This document shows positions 54,502 through 64,000 of a stretch of 64,000 bases of DNA, one piece after another. Location of the stretch: positions 248,001-312,000 of the forward strand of contig JAAVTG010000323.1 in assembly GCA_011947345.1 (NCBI GenBank), in the 5' to 3' direction. A program made the translations under genes and the position numbers. Within the stretch, counting starts at the first letter, position 1. The number at the start of each line of letters is the position of its first letter. The notes beneath the pieces are model-generated. The model was not told the DNA's origin, searched no databases, and was given only the letters and a program-made list of their open reading frames with translations. This stretch comes from Phytophthora quininea. Its lineage: Eukaryota; Oomycota; Peronosporomycetes; Peronosporales; Peronosporaceae.

Positions 54502-55924
54502 TCAGTGGTTGCCGCCGAGGCGACGACGACGCGCACACGACTTGGGCGTCGTGACTCCATCCGAACTGCTCGCGGTCGTACCGGTGCTGCTGCTAGTAGT
54601 AGTTGTTCCGGTACTGCTGGTAGTCTCCGAAGTGGTGCTACCGGTTGTGGTCATGCCGATGCTGCTATCTTCAGTGGCACTGCTGGCTGTGGTGGTTCCG
54701 GTCGTGTTGCTGCTGTTCTCACTGGCACTGGTGTTGCTTGCTTCCGTAGAGGTGGTTGCGGCTGTGCTGGCGGCAGTGTCAGTGACGCTGCTGCTAGCTT
54801 CGTTTCCAATCGCGCTGCTAGACGTCGACGCAGCAGGGCTAGTAGTGGATGTCGTAGCACTTCCAGTGCTGCTTCCAGAGCCCCAGCCTTCGACAATACC
54901 GTCGTACAGCGACTTGCGAACGAGCTCCGTGTTCGCTCCGCTGGGCTGGTACCAAGGCAGCGGGGCTTCACCAGTTAGCCAAGTGTACTGGTCACTGTAG
55001 CCCCAGATCGTCACGCCAACGCAGTCCTCGACCTGGTGACAAGCCGAGATCACGGTGGTGTAAACGGCCTTTTGCTGCTCCTGCTCGGATGTCGACGGCG
55101 ACGTCGAAGTCGACGACACATCCAGCTCTGTGATGGCGACATCGAGGCCGATGGAGGTGAACCGCTCCAAGTTCTCGACGATATCCGCCGCCGTGGTGGT
55201 GTCGGAGTACTTGGAGTGAGACTGGAAGCCAACACCGTCCACGGTGATGCCGTCGTCCAGCAGACCCTGCACCATCTTCAAAACCGCCGTCGACTTGGCG
55301 TTGACGGTGTCGGTGTTGTAGTCATTGTAGTACAGCTTGGTACTCAGACCCAGCGACTTCTTGACCGAGTTGGCCGTCTTGAAGGCCGTCGAGATGTAGT
55401 CTGTGCCGGTCTTGTTGTACCAGAAGGACGTACGGTAGTTGGCGTCGTCGCCCATGACTTCGTTGGCGACATCCCAGGCGTAGCAGGTGTCGCCAAAGTA
55501 GGTCATGACGTTGGTGATGTGGTTCTCGAGCGCAGACAGCAGTTCTTCCTTCTCGAGCTTGGACCCACGACGGGATCTGCTGGTGCCACAGCAGCGTGTG
55601 GCAACGAACTTGAGCGTCCGACGCATTGGCGACAGCAACGATCTTGTTGGCGGACGTGTAGGAGAACTGATTCTGCGTCGGCTCGGTGGAGTCCCATTTC
55701 ATGGCGTTGCCAGGCGTGATCATGCCAAAGTCGCTGAGGTTTTCAAGCGTCTTGAGGCAGTAGCTGTCCGAAATGTCCGAGTCGGCTGCTGTGCCCATGT
55801 ACTTGCCGGAAGCCTTGGCCAGATCGTTGAGACCACTAGTGCCGGTGTAGGTGGACTTGGTGATGTCGCCACTCACCACCGCCAGAGACCCGGTGGTGGC
55901 GATGAGAGCTAGAACGGTCTTCAT
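54502..55924 (-). pseudogene. Secreted GH10 xylanase with Ser/Thr-rich tail, one frameshift
   Basis: The gene starts at 55,924 with a signal peptide (MKTVLALIATTGSLAVVSG) and runs through a GH10 barrel very similar to the one at 49,127. The acid/base Glu is in WDVANEVMGDD and the nucleophile Glu in AITELDV. After the barrel comes an extended Ser/Thr/Gly-rich tail of about 100 residues (SSTGSATTSTTSPA, TTTSSSTGTT), ending in RRRRLGGNH, possibly a linker or cell-wall spacer. A one-base shift near 55,560 (at SWVQ, before LEKEELL) separates the N-terminal from the main frame. The gene is otherwise intact. Confidence 0.82.
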
Positions 55925-56756
55925 CTTCACGAATGCTAATTGAGAAGTGCAGCCGGGCATGCACGACAAGGACGCGTACCGTGGCGGTCACAAAGTGGAT
56001 CGGAGCCCATCAGCTGGTGGCAATGCGCAAAAAGCTCTCTTCTACTAGAGACAAAGGCAATTCTATCGAGTGCGTCTGTTTCCAGACACCCAGGTGCCTT
56101 CAGACCAGGACCCCGACTCAAGTTGGCGACTAGAGCTCACTATGCCATGCGCGACTAGACTACGCAGCGCGTGCGCTGTATCCATGTGGAGCTCGTAGAA
56201 AATGGGCCAGATTGTCATGGCACGGCAACTTCGTGAAGCTGTCGCGGTCAAAAGTGTTCGAGATCAAGATGTGGACGGAGAAAGCGTCGAGATCAACACA
56301 GGGCTGGAAGCACTGCTTTCAAGGCAGGATTGATGTTAATACCGGATGGGGAAGTACATCTGCACTCAACGAATGCCATAACTGCAGCCCTTCAGCGAGT
56401 TGATTGGGTCGTGTCGAGAATCTGCTTTCTGGGACCTTTACGCCAGCAGCGTTTCCAGTGACCGACAGCTCGCTTGGCTCATTTCCTTTCGTCGATTCTC
56501 AACGACAGCACACCGAAAAGGAGCGATCCAGTTTTTGGTGAAGGCTCTGTCGGTTAGAGACATCGTTTTCTGCGAGGACTTGTCGAAGTTGTACTTGTTG
56601 GCGTCTCGTGCTTCGTCCCATAGAATCACAGAATGAGGTCCTGGAACTTACCTTTTCGAGCCGTTAACTTGTCGAAGCAGAGACACTGAAACAGTTATAG
56701 GAACAGCGCTCGAAGAAGTCGTGGACCAGATATTGCACGGCTAGCTCTACGTGGCC
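55925..56756. other. Intergenic, no gene seen
   Basis: Contains the xylanase promoter and the end of the NLP relic at 56,757. A short plus-strand frame at 56,400-56,636 overlaps a minus-strand one; neither is convincing. Confidence 0.35.
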
Positions 56757-57530
56757 ATCGCATTTCAAACGGATTGGTCTTGGGGATCTTCGCGTGGAAA
56801 ACGTCGTCCCGCAGCGGCATTTGCGTGTCCTCAGTGTTCAAATTCGACTCGTCAAAGTCGTACACGCTCAGAGCATACCGAGCCTGCTCTGAGAGCTGGT
56901 CCCATTGAATGAGGTCTTGCTGATCGCCTTCTGTTTCGTCAACCGCAGAGCTTGGCGATCGGCCAGCAACCCGCGCTTGTATGAATCGAGTTTGACAGTC
57001 GTTCCATCAACGTATTTTGCCTTAACCGGAGCATGCTTCTCGTAGTCGTCGAAGCCAGGCACGGACACACCCAACACTTCGGTCGACTCGGCATCCAACG
57101 GGTCGACCCAGACTACCGCCCAGAGCCATTGATGACGGTGACCGTTGCGGAAAAGCACGGCAGCTTTCGGAAAGTACCAGGCGTATATGATGGCCAACTT
57201 GTCCTCGAACTCGCTCGTTCTCGCGAACACTTGGGGTTGTCAGACATTTCACTGCAACCTACGTAGCTTCCCCACTTGAGACCTTTGCTGATGGATCCGT
57301 CGGCGTCGACGGCGGGTACGGGTGGCATCCGTTGCTGATCGTAAGCTGCGGCTTGAACTTGACGGCGGCTTTTGAGCGTCTGTGACCGGCTCGGGCCGGG
57401 CGAACGGCTTTATCGCACGAAATCGGATGGTCTTGATTGCGGTTGGGTTGGTGGTGATGGTGGTGTTCACTACCGCGTCAACCGTAGTGAAAGCGCCGAC
57501 TGCAGCGATCAGCAGTGACAGAACCTTCAT
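56757..57530 (-). pseudogene. NLP-family pseudogene
   Basis: It starts at the ATG at 57,530 with a signal-peptide-like leader (MKVLSLLIAAVGAFTTV). Frames then shift several times. The middle frame (56,868-57,230) has IIYAWYFPKA, the motif GHRHQWL and VLGVSVPG. A shift breaks the region after LTKQK, and the end does not stop where the related NLP at 57,937 stops. Several small deletions are likely. Its heptapeptide also differs from the canonical one. Confidence 0.8.
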
Positions 57531-57936
57531 CGTGCTGTAGTGTGCTCTCAAACAGGAAATTTGTGGAGTGCGCTCAAACAGCAAAAGTGAGAGTCCATGC
57601 TGTTCGTACCGCCACGAAAGTGAACTTGCCAAATCAATTGACACTCCGTACATGTACAGCGAAGCGAGTCAAATACTGAGCTGGAATCGTATCTCTGTCG
57701 ATCACGAGGAGCGTCACGTCATACAAAGCTCACAAGCAGCTGAACGGCGGTGCTCGTACCAGTGTCATACCCACGATGAAGTTTAACATTGACCTGCGAC
57801 CAATGAACCGTTCGCGTCGACAGAGCAGAGTAGTTGCTGTTGTCGTCGGTCCAGCTCCAGGATTTGGTCACTGAAGGCGTGGTCCCGACTGAATAAAGAG
57901 GTATATTGCGCCGCTAGCTCTACATGACCCATGCAT

Positions 57937-58757
57937 CTAAAACGGGTAGGACTTGGCGATCTTGACCTGGAAAACGTCGTCCCGCAGCGGCATCTGCATG
58001 TCCTTCGTGTTTAACAGCGACTCGTCAAAGTCGTACAAGCTCAGCGCGTCGCGCGCCTTCTTCGTGAGCTGGTCCCATTGAATGAGTTCTTGCTCCTCGC
58101 CTTCGTGTTTCGTCAGTCTCAGAGCCTGGCGATCGGCCAGCAGTCTGCCCTTGTACGAGTCGAATTTAACACTCGCTCCGTCGAGTACTTGCCCTTAACT
58201 GGAGCATGCTTCTCGTAGCCGTAGCGCCCAGACATGGACACACCCAAGACGTCGGACGGATCGGTATCCAACGGGTCCACCCAGACCACCGCCCAGAGCC
58301 ATTCGTGACGGTGTCCGTTGCGGATTGTCATGGTGTCGCGACGGCCTTTTGGGAAGTACCAGGCGTACATGATGGCGAACTTGTTCTTGTACTCGGTCGT
58401 TCGCGCGTACACTTGGGAGCCCATGGGAGGCAGCTCGCAACCGTTTCTTGCCGTCTTGAAGTTTCCCCACTTGAGACCTTCACTGACCATTCCGTTCTTG
58501 TTGACGGCGGCGTACGGGTGGCATCCGTAGCTGATCTTGAGCTGCGGTTTGAACTTGACCGCCGCTTTCTGGGCGTCGGTGACTGGCTCGGGCTGGTCGA
58601 ACGGCTTGACGGCTTCGTATCGGATGGTCTGGATAGCCTCCATCTTCTTGACGGTGTCCATGATGGCGGTGCCGTTGATGGAGATGGTGGAGTTCATCTC
58701 CGCGTTGACCGCGGTGAAGGCGCCGACTGCGGCGACCAGGAGCGAGAGAAGCTTCAT
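57937..58757 (-). pseudogene. NLP-family gene with one frameshift
   Basis: The start at 58,757 gives a signal peptide (MKLLSLLVAAVGAFTAV). Conserved blocks QAAVKFKP-like, ISYGCHPYAAV, FAIMYAWYFPKG and the motif GHRHEWL are in frame. A one-base shift near 58,185, before the C-terminal block, disrupts the last third; the stop expected for this family is at 57,937-57,939. It is otherwise the best-kept of the broken NLPs. The shift could be real or a consensus error. Confidence 0.85.
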
Positions 58758-59339
58758 CGTAGTGGTGTGCGGTCAAGCAGGAAACTTGTGAAGTGAGCTC
58801 AAACAGCAAAAGTGCAATCTCCTGACCAATTGGTCTTGGCTACAGACGAAGGCGACTGGCCCAGCCTCGCAAAGTTCTCAGCCGCTGGGAAAGTAGTGAG
58901 ATTTGCCATTTCCGGCTATCCGCACGAAGTCGGAGCCCCGTCAACTCAATTGAGCAAAATTTTCATGGCAATGCAAGGGCTTGCATGGTGAAGTTCTCCG
59001 TGCTTGAAGCTTGTTTGTCGGTGCATTTGAGCGCCGATATTTGCTTAAGCAAAATAGTAAGAATCCTACTCGTAGTAGTGTCAAGTTCAACAGAAATGCG
59101 ACGAGGTATCCAGCAGCAAGGCAGGTCAGAGAACGGAATCAGACAATCGAGATGCTGATGCTGATCGGGCTCCGACTCCCAGACGATAAAAGTGAATAGC
59201 ACGTGGAATTGACGGTCGAACTTCGCTACAAACAGTACACAGAAGTTGAAGACACCTTTGGAATCGTATTTCCAGTCGATCATGGACGGGATGCTCAGAT
59301 CATACAACTGCAAAACTGAACGGCATCCTCCAATTCATT
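58758..59339. other. Intergenic, no gene seen
   Basis: Spacer between two NLP loci. No supported coding region. Confidence 0.4.
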
Positions 59340-60088
59340 TGGTTCCTACAGTGGCCACGCTTCGCCCACCTTCTGCAAAAGACGTCGTCTTGCAACGGCA
59401 TCTCGACTCTCTGGAAGTTCCAAGCGAGCCATCGTAGTCGATGGTGTTGAGTGACTCTCGAGCTGCATCCGTCAGTTGGTCCCATTGGATTAGCGCCTGG
59501 AACCCGCCGACTTTCTCCGTCAACTGCAACGCCGCCTTGCCAAACGTAAAGTCCTCGTACAATTCGAGTTTTACGCTGTCGCCGCCAAAATACTTTTCTT
59601 TGGCGGTGAGCATTTATGAAAGCCGACACCTGCAGACATTGATACGCCCAACACCTCCGGAGACTCAGCGGCAGGATCATCGATCACGACCAGCAGCCAT
59701 TGCCACATGTGGCGGTGACTGGCGAATTCGGCAAGAAATCTTGACGGGCTTTGGGAAGTACCAGACGTACATGATGACCCACTTGTCGTCGTATTGGTCG
59801 GCTCGAGTAGATTTGGGAGCTCAACGGAGAACCAGCGCAGTCGTCGTAGAAATCTCCACCCCACTCAAGGCCATTGCTGAGTCGACCTTCTGCATCCACC
59901 GCTGGGTATGGATGGCATCCTTTCGTGACCGCAAGGCGAGGCTTGAACTTGACTGCGGCTTTCTCGATGTCGGTCTCCGGTTCCGGTTCGACGAGCGGCC
60001 GCACTTCAGTGTACTTGATGGCCGTCAACTCCGCAGTAGCTACGGCAATGGCTGCTACCACAGAGACGACAGCAGCGTAAACCTTCAT
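59340..60088 (-). pseudogene. NLP-family pseudogene
   Basis: It starts at 60,088 with a signal peptide (MKVYAAVVSVVAAIAVATA) and is readable through KFKPRLAVTKGCHPYPAV. It then shifts near 59,780, gives SHRHMWQWLL in another frame, and shifts again near 59,610. The first part is duplicated perfectly, in inverted orientation, at 63,870-64,000. C-terminal blocks (QALIQWDQL, KTTSF) are still visible. The final frame is scrambled. Confidence 0.85.
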
Positions 60089-60133
60089 CTTGTTCGGATC
60101 CGTACCGGTGGCGCTGGAAATTCAAGAGTGAGG
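59958..60133 (-). repeat. Inverted repeat arm, left
   Basis: Read on the minus strand this is identical base for base to 63,825-64,000 as far as the window shows (176 bases). It covers the first 130 or so coding bases of an NLP gene and 45 bases upstream. Identity stops sharply at 60,133. Confidence 0.95.
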
Positions 60134-60149
60134 CTCTCCCGGATAATGG

Positions 60150-60259
60150 CGACCAAAAGGTTGTGCACAAGTACCAGCCCGAGGATGTGTAGTTTGATCT
60201 ACGCCGACCAAAAGATTGTGCAAAAGCACTACCCAAAGGATGTGTAGTGTAGGTCGAGT
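60150..60259. repeat. 55-bp tandem duplication upstream of an NLP gene
   Basis: The unit begins CGACCAAAAG at 60,150 and again at 60,205, with a GGATGTGTAG word near each end. Copies differ at several positions. It sits just outside the inverted repeat arm. Confidence 0.8.
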
Positions 60260-60605
60260 CGAACTTTGATTCCGTCTCCATTATTATTCCTTACAAGTCG
60301 CTGTAAAATGGCCAGCTTTTCGATCGGTGTTGGGGCCAGAAATGTCCCTACTTAGCCGAAGCAAAAGCACGCGTCTTAGCTGGCCAGTGGATGCTTGGTT
60401 TCAGGATCACCACATAGCAGACTGAAGCCAGTAGAATTGCTTGGAGTATGTCGCTTTCTTCCACCACGCTTTCTAACGACCACCGTTTCAAAAAGTCTAT
60501 AAGCTCTGACCACAGAATGTTACTCGCCTCTGCGAGAACGAGAGCTTTGTCGACTTTCTTTCTCTGCACGCCGTCAGTCGGTCATTCCCCCAAGCAGCGA
60601 TCAAC
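60260..60605. other. Intergenic, no gene seen
   Basis: Upstream of the distant ferric-reductase-like gene. No supported feature. Confidence 0.4.
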
Positions 60606-62415
60606 ATGCGGCCCGATGCCAAAGGGTCGCTCGACCAGCCTTTTTCGACTCGTTCTCACCCAAAACCACCTACATCCCCGTGCTCGAAGGGATCGACGGC
60701 AGTTCTTTGTCGTGGTCCGAGCAACTCCACAGCACGCACGGTCTCCCGATCTTGGCGTTCGACGATCGATTGTCGTCGAATAACTTGGATAGTGCAGCCT
60801 TCACGGAGACAAGCGAGCCGTATATCCATCGACCAAAAACACCAGGACCTTTCCAGCGAGCTTCACGATCGTGGAGTGTTTTACGCTGGAAGTTGTCGAG
60901 AAACGTGTTTTCAGTTCCGTTGCCTTTACTTACCAAGGAAGCGGATCTCAAGCTCGGCGACTTGCTGATAACGTTGCCGATGATTACCGCAGCTATTGTT
61001 TATACTTCTCTACAAGCGAAGAATGGAGATGTGGCAGCAACGGGGACGCATGTATCCATTGCAATGGCGTTCGTGTTTGGCTTTGCGGTCCGAAACAATT
61101 CGATTCTGCTGTTATTGACGGGGATCCCATTCGACCGAGCGCTCTTTTACCACAAGTTGGTGGCTTTTGTGACGATTTTCCTGGCGGCACTCCATGCATT
61201 AGCTTATCAGTGGGGAGCTCGCAAAGTCGAGCAAAGGCGAACAGATTCAAAAGTTGCTACAGGTCTCGCGGCGTTGATTGGATTGGCGTTGATGTATCTG
61301 CTGTCGCTCAATTTTATCCGACGCAAGTTCTTCCAGTTCTTCATCCAAATGCACTGGGTTTTATTCATCGCCATCATCGTCTGTGCATTTCGTCACGGAG
61401 CTCAATTCGTGACGATCGGAATCGCGCCATGGGCTTTGGATTTAATGTACCGATTGCTGTATCGCTCTCGAATTTACGCGCGTGGAACGATGAACAAAGC
61501 AACGAAAGGGGTCATCGCTCGAGACCAACTTTTAATCAGCGCGATGCCTGGGAATATCACGAGGATTCAGTTCCCACGAGTTCGTCCAGACACTGGCGAA
61601 TCCTTCGACTATAAGGCAGGACAGTATGCCTTCCTCTGTGTGCCGTCGATCTCGCACTTCCAGTGGCATCCGTTCACGATTTCGTCGTCTCCTCACGAGC
61701 CTTTCGTCACATTCCACATCAAAGCGTTGGGGGACTGGACGACCAAGCTTTTGACTGCAGCGTTGAAGCGTGAAGCGAGTTCGATGCGACTGGAAGGTCC
61801 ATCGACTTTCGACGTCCTAGTGGATGGTCCTTACGGCAGCATCTCAATCGACATGGAGTCCCCACTAATTTACTCGCACTTCGTCATGATTGCTGGAGGG
61901 ATCGGCGTGACGCCAATGCGATCGATCGTGAATTGGCTGCATCATGAATGTTACTACAGAAACCGAGGAGTTATCCCTCAAGTGAGATTGGTGTGGTCTG
62001 CGAAGGACATGGAGACGATCGCGAGTCTTCTTGCTAGGGACCAGCCAGGTCGAGATAGTTGCCACGAAGTGGACGAGGTGGCGTCGTATCTACCGCATAT
62101 TTTGCTACATCCACGCAATCCCAACGCACCGGCCGACGCTTTCTTCAGTGAAATTTATCTAACGCGAGACATCTTGGACGAAGAAGCCCAAGACTTACCA
62201 GAACTCGCCAATTGTTTACATCTTGACTCTCGACCCGACACGATTGCTATACTACGAGAAGTGGGAGAAGACGTCAAGAACAGCGGAAAAATCGCATTGG
62301 TGTGCTGGTTTGCGGGCCAACGGAGCTAGTGGACGATGTCTTATACGCCAGCATCCGCCTCGGTCGAGAACTAAAAGTTCATTTTGATGTACATAGGGAA
62401 CAATTCGAGCTGTAG
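60606..62415 (+). pseudogene. Ferric-reductase-like protein, distant array member
   Basis: The body starts at about 60,680 with YIPVLEGIDG, which matches the opening of member 1. Haem-region blocks are LFYHK, ALHALAYQ, QMHWVLF and FRHGAQ, then HPFTISSSPHE, GGIGVTPMRS and VCGPTEL in the last frame. Two shifts are seen. One lies in the N-terminus, since ATGs at 60,606 and 60,617 are in other frames. The other is in an AAAAA run at 62,287-62,291, just before VLVCGP; past it, the frame continues to the TAG at 62,413-62,415 with a normal FDVHREQFEL end. It is again nearly intact. Confidence 0.82.
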
Positions 62416-62491
62416 TCGATTGAAGGGTGCAGATATAAGACCGAAAACAAATTTCTTTTTGCATTTTCCTGGTCTACACCATTTTGAAGAA

Positions 62492-63262
62492 ATGATGGCT
62501 TTGGATAGACTGGTCGACGCCTTCGATCGGCTGGATATGGACGCAATTCAGGAGAATCCAAGACATGCTGAAATCCTCGTGGCCGACAACATCTCGCTGG
62601 ACGTGTGGAATCGTTTGACAGACTTGGAGACTTTAACTCACAACTTCCACCTCCGTCAGTTGGTTTGGGCGAACGACATGGTCTGGGTCGTTGAAGCTTC
62701 TCTGACTCCCGCTCACGAAGGTGCTAGTGGAGCCTGCCGCGCCAAGTTCTTCTTCGCATTTGGAGAACTCGTATTCATAACGGGGCACATGAGTCTCATG
62801 GCCCCAGGCCAGCCAACCTTCGAAGCAGATGACTCGCTTCGACCCGACCGCCGAGTCCCTGGAATTCAACCACCGACCAACCTGCGCTACCGCGAGTGGG
62901 CCACGGTGATCATCGAAGTCCTGCAGTATCAGGAATGTGACTCGGTTCACCACAAAGTTCAAGTGTATCGACAACGCCCCGGGGTCGAGTACATTTTGTG
63001 CGTCAAGATGTCGGTGGATCTCCAGGAATGGTCGTACGAGCTCTACGATGTGCGCAATGACATGCCGGCATTCCCAGCTATGGCGAATCGAAGCTCATTC
63101 AATCTGAACACGAACGGTATCCACATAATCCAGCTGGAGAGCTGGCGAGTGCTGGGACTCGCACAAGAAACGGTTCTACCGCCCAATTGCTCTCCGGTTT
63201 TCGCATTGGACATGGTTGCCTTGGCTTCCGACGTCTTTATAAACGACCGGGATTATTGGTAA
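62492..63262 (+). CDS. Hypothetical protein, possibly Uma2-like
   Basis: An intact frame of about 257 residues from the ATG at 62,492. The region REWATVIIEVLQYQECDSVHHKVQVYRQRPGVEYILCVKMS resembles the Glu-x-Lys/Gln and VYRxxGVxxIL pattern of Uma2-type PD-(D/E)XK-fold proteins seen in oomycetes. The lysine expected in the catalytic motif is not clear, so nuclease activity is not claimed. It lies 77 bases after the ferric-reductase-like gene, same strand. Confidence 0.55.
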   Translation: MMALDRLVDAFDRLDMDAIQENPRHAEILVADNISLDVWNRLTDLETLTHNFHLRQLVWANDMVWVVEASLTPAHEGASGACRAKFFFAFGELVFITGHMSLMAPGQPTFEADDSLRPDRRVPGIQPPTNLRYREWATVIIEVLQYQECDSVHHKVQVYRQRPGVEYILCVKMSVDLQEWSYELYDVRNDMPAFPAMANRSSFNLNTNGIHIIQLESWRVLGLAQETVLPPNCSPVFALDMVALASDVFINDRDYW

Positions 63263-63499
63263 AAGTTCGAGTCAGCAGTGTTGAAGGCAAATTGAAGCAC
63301 CCGCTACTCGGCCACCACAACAGGAGGTGACTGAGTGGCCCACGTGCTTGGCAATGGTGGTCAGAATACTGCAGAGTGCCTGGAGTAACAGAACACCTAT
63401 ATACACGACGCAAACAAGTAGCCGGACGATTTGTTAGTTTCTTGCTGCACTTTTGAAGTTCGACAGGCTCGCGTTTTCAAGTAAACACAAGTTGACGGG

Positions 63500-63660
63500 T
63501 CCAGAACCTCCCGTCCATCGCGGTGATTGGCTTTGCCGTGCGGAACACTTCCCTATTGATCGTTTCAACTGTAATTTCGTTCGAGTAAGTTCTATTCGAT
63601 TCTATCACAAGCTTTTCGCGTTCGTATTGATCGTAGTGGTGGCGATTACGATCCTGTGGT
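63500..63660 (+). pseudogene. Relic of a ferric-reductase-like gene, membrane part
   Basis: Reading two frames gives VIGFAVRNTSLLIVST, then ISFE and, after a stop and shift, RFYHKLFAFVLIVVV. These match the haem-binding membrane segment of the array (VRNNSVLL...FYHKLFAF). Only about 160 bases remain. It is upstream of and on the same strand as the second NLP duplicate. Confidence 0.7.
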
Positions 63661-63824
63661 TCTTCGTGGAGCTGCAATGCTACTAACGTGGTTGTTAGTA
63701 TCATTGTGATGGCAGCTTGCAGACATACTCCAAACATTTCTACTGGCTTTTTGTCTGAATCGGCCGCTATGTGGCGACCCAATTGATTCAGTCTGAAAAC
63801 GTGCGCTTTTACATCGCCTACGAT

Positions 63825-64000
63825 CCTCACTCTTGAATTTCCAGCGCCACCGGTACGGATCCGAACAAGATGAAGGTTTACGCTGCTGTCGTCTCTGTGG
63901 TAGCAGCCATTGCCGTAGCTACTGCGGAGTTGACGGCCATCAAGTACACTGAAGTGCGGCCGCTCGTCGAACCGGAACCGGAGACCGACATCGAGAAAGC
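63825..64000 (+). repeat. Inverted repeat arm, right, truncated by window
   Basis: Perfect reverse-complement copy of 59,958-60,133. It continues past the window end. Confidence 0.95.
63870..64000 (+). CDS. NLP-family gene, 5' part, cut by window edge
   Basis: Starts at the ATG at 63,870, with the same signal peptide as the NLP at 60,088 (MKVYAAVVSVVAAIAVATA) and 43 codons visible. All visible bases are identical to the other copy. Whether the rest is intact or broken cannot be told. Confidence 0.85.
   Translation, partial: MKVYAAVVSVVAAIAVATAELTAIKYTEVRPLVEPEPETDIEK

Noticed and set aside
56400..56636. Plus-strand frame between xylanase and NLP relics
   Set aside because: No domain and an equally long frame on the other strand.
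1..64000. CRISPR arrays, rRNA genes, bacterial operons
   Set aside because: None seen. Gene structure and content are eukaryotic.

Overview
This window reads as nuclear DNA of an oomycete, most likely Phytophthora or a close relative. The gene set points there: necrosis-and-ethylene-inducing-like (NLP) secreted proteins, secreted GH10 xylanases, a full-size PDR-type ABC transporter, a tandem array of ferric-reductase-like proteins, intron-poor compact genes with short GT-AG introns where introns occur, and DNA transposons of the Helitron, piggyBac and hAT groups beside a Ty1/Copia element. The species call is inference, because no organelle, rRNA or barcode locus is present.

The window falls into two halves. 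Positions 1 to about 31,000 are transposon-rich and mostly decayed. They hold two convergent broken copies of an LRR-like gene (265-3000), a choloylglycine-hydrolase-like gene broken by one frameshift (3494-4896), an odd GGTACC-rich tandem repeat (5290-5515), a strongly divergent histone H4 (5642-5953), and an unidentified minus-strand gene. That last gene appears to be interrupted by a complete piggyBac-like element (8347-12264) with TTAA ends and matching inverted repeats. The piggyBac element carries a captured piece of an E(z)/EZH2-type SET gene. A decayed Helitron (about 15,480-21,960), a histone-H3-tail-like fusion gene (23,862-24,664), a tRNA-like SINE and a decayed Copia element (25,078-29,290) follow.

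Positions 31,000 to 64,000 form an accessory island related to nutrition and plant interaction. It holds a ferric-reductase-like array: three forward genes, two reverse genes, one distant forward gene and two relics. It also holds a PDR transporter, two GH10 xylanases and six NLP loci, of which one is intact and complete, one has a single frameshift, three are broken, and one runs off the window. A hAT element with perfect 11-bp ends and an 8-bp target duplication sits between an NLP and a xylanase. A perfect inverted duplication (59,958-60,133 against 63,825-64,000) ties two NLP loci together.

Many otherwise well-kept genes are broken by single-base shifts inside short homopolymers. Some may therefore be consensus errors rather than true pseudogenes. 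The most unusual items are the H3-tail fusion, the SET fragment inside the piggyBac element, and the divergent H4. All three concern chromatin and all three lie in the transposon-rich half.
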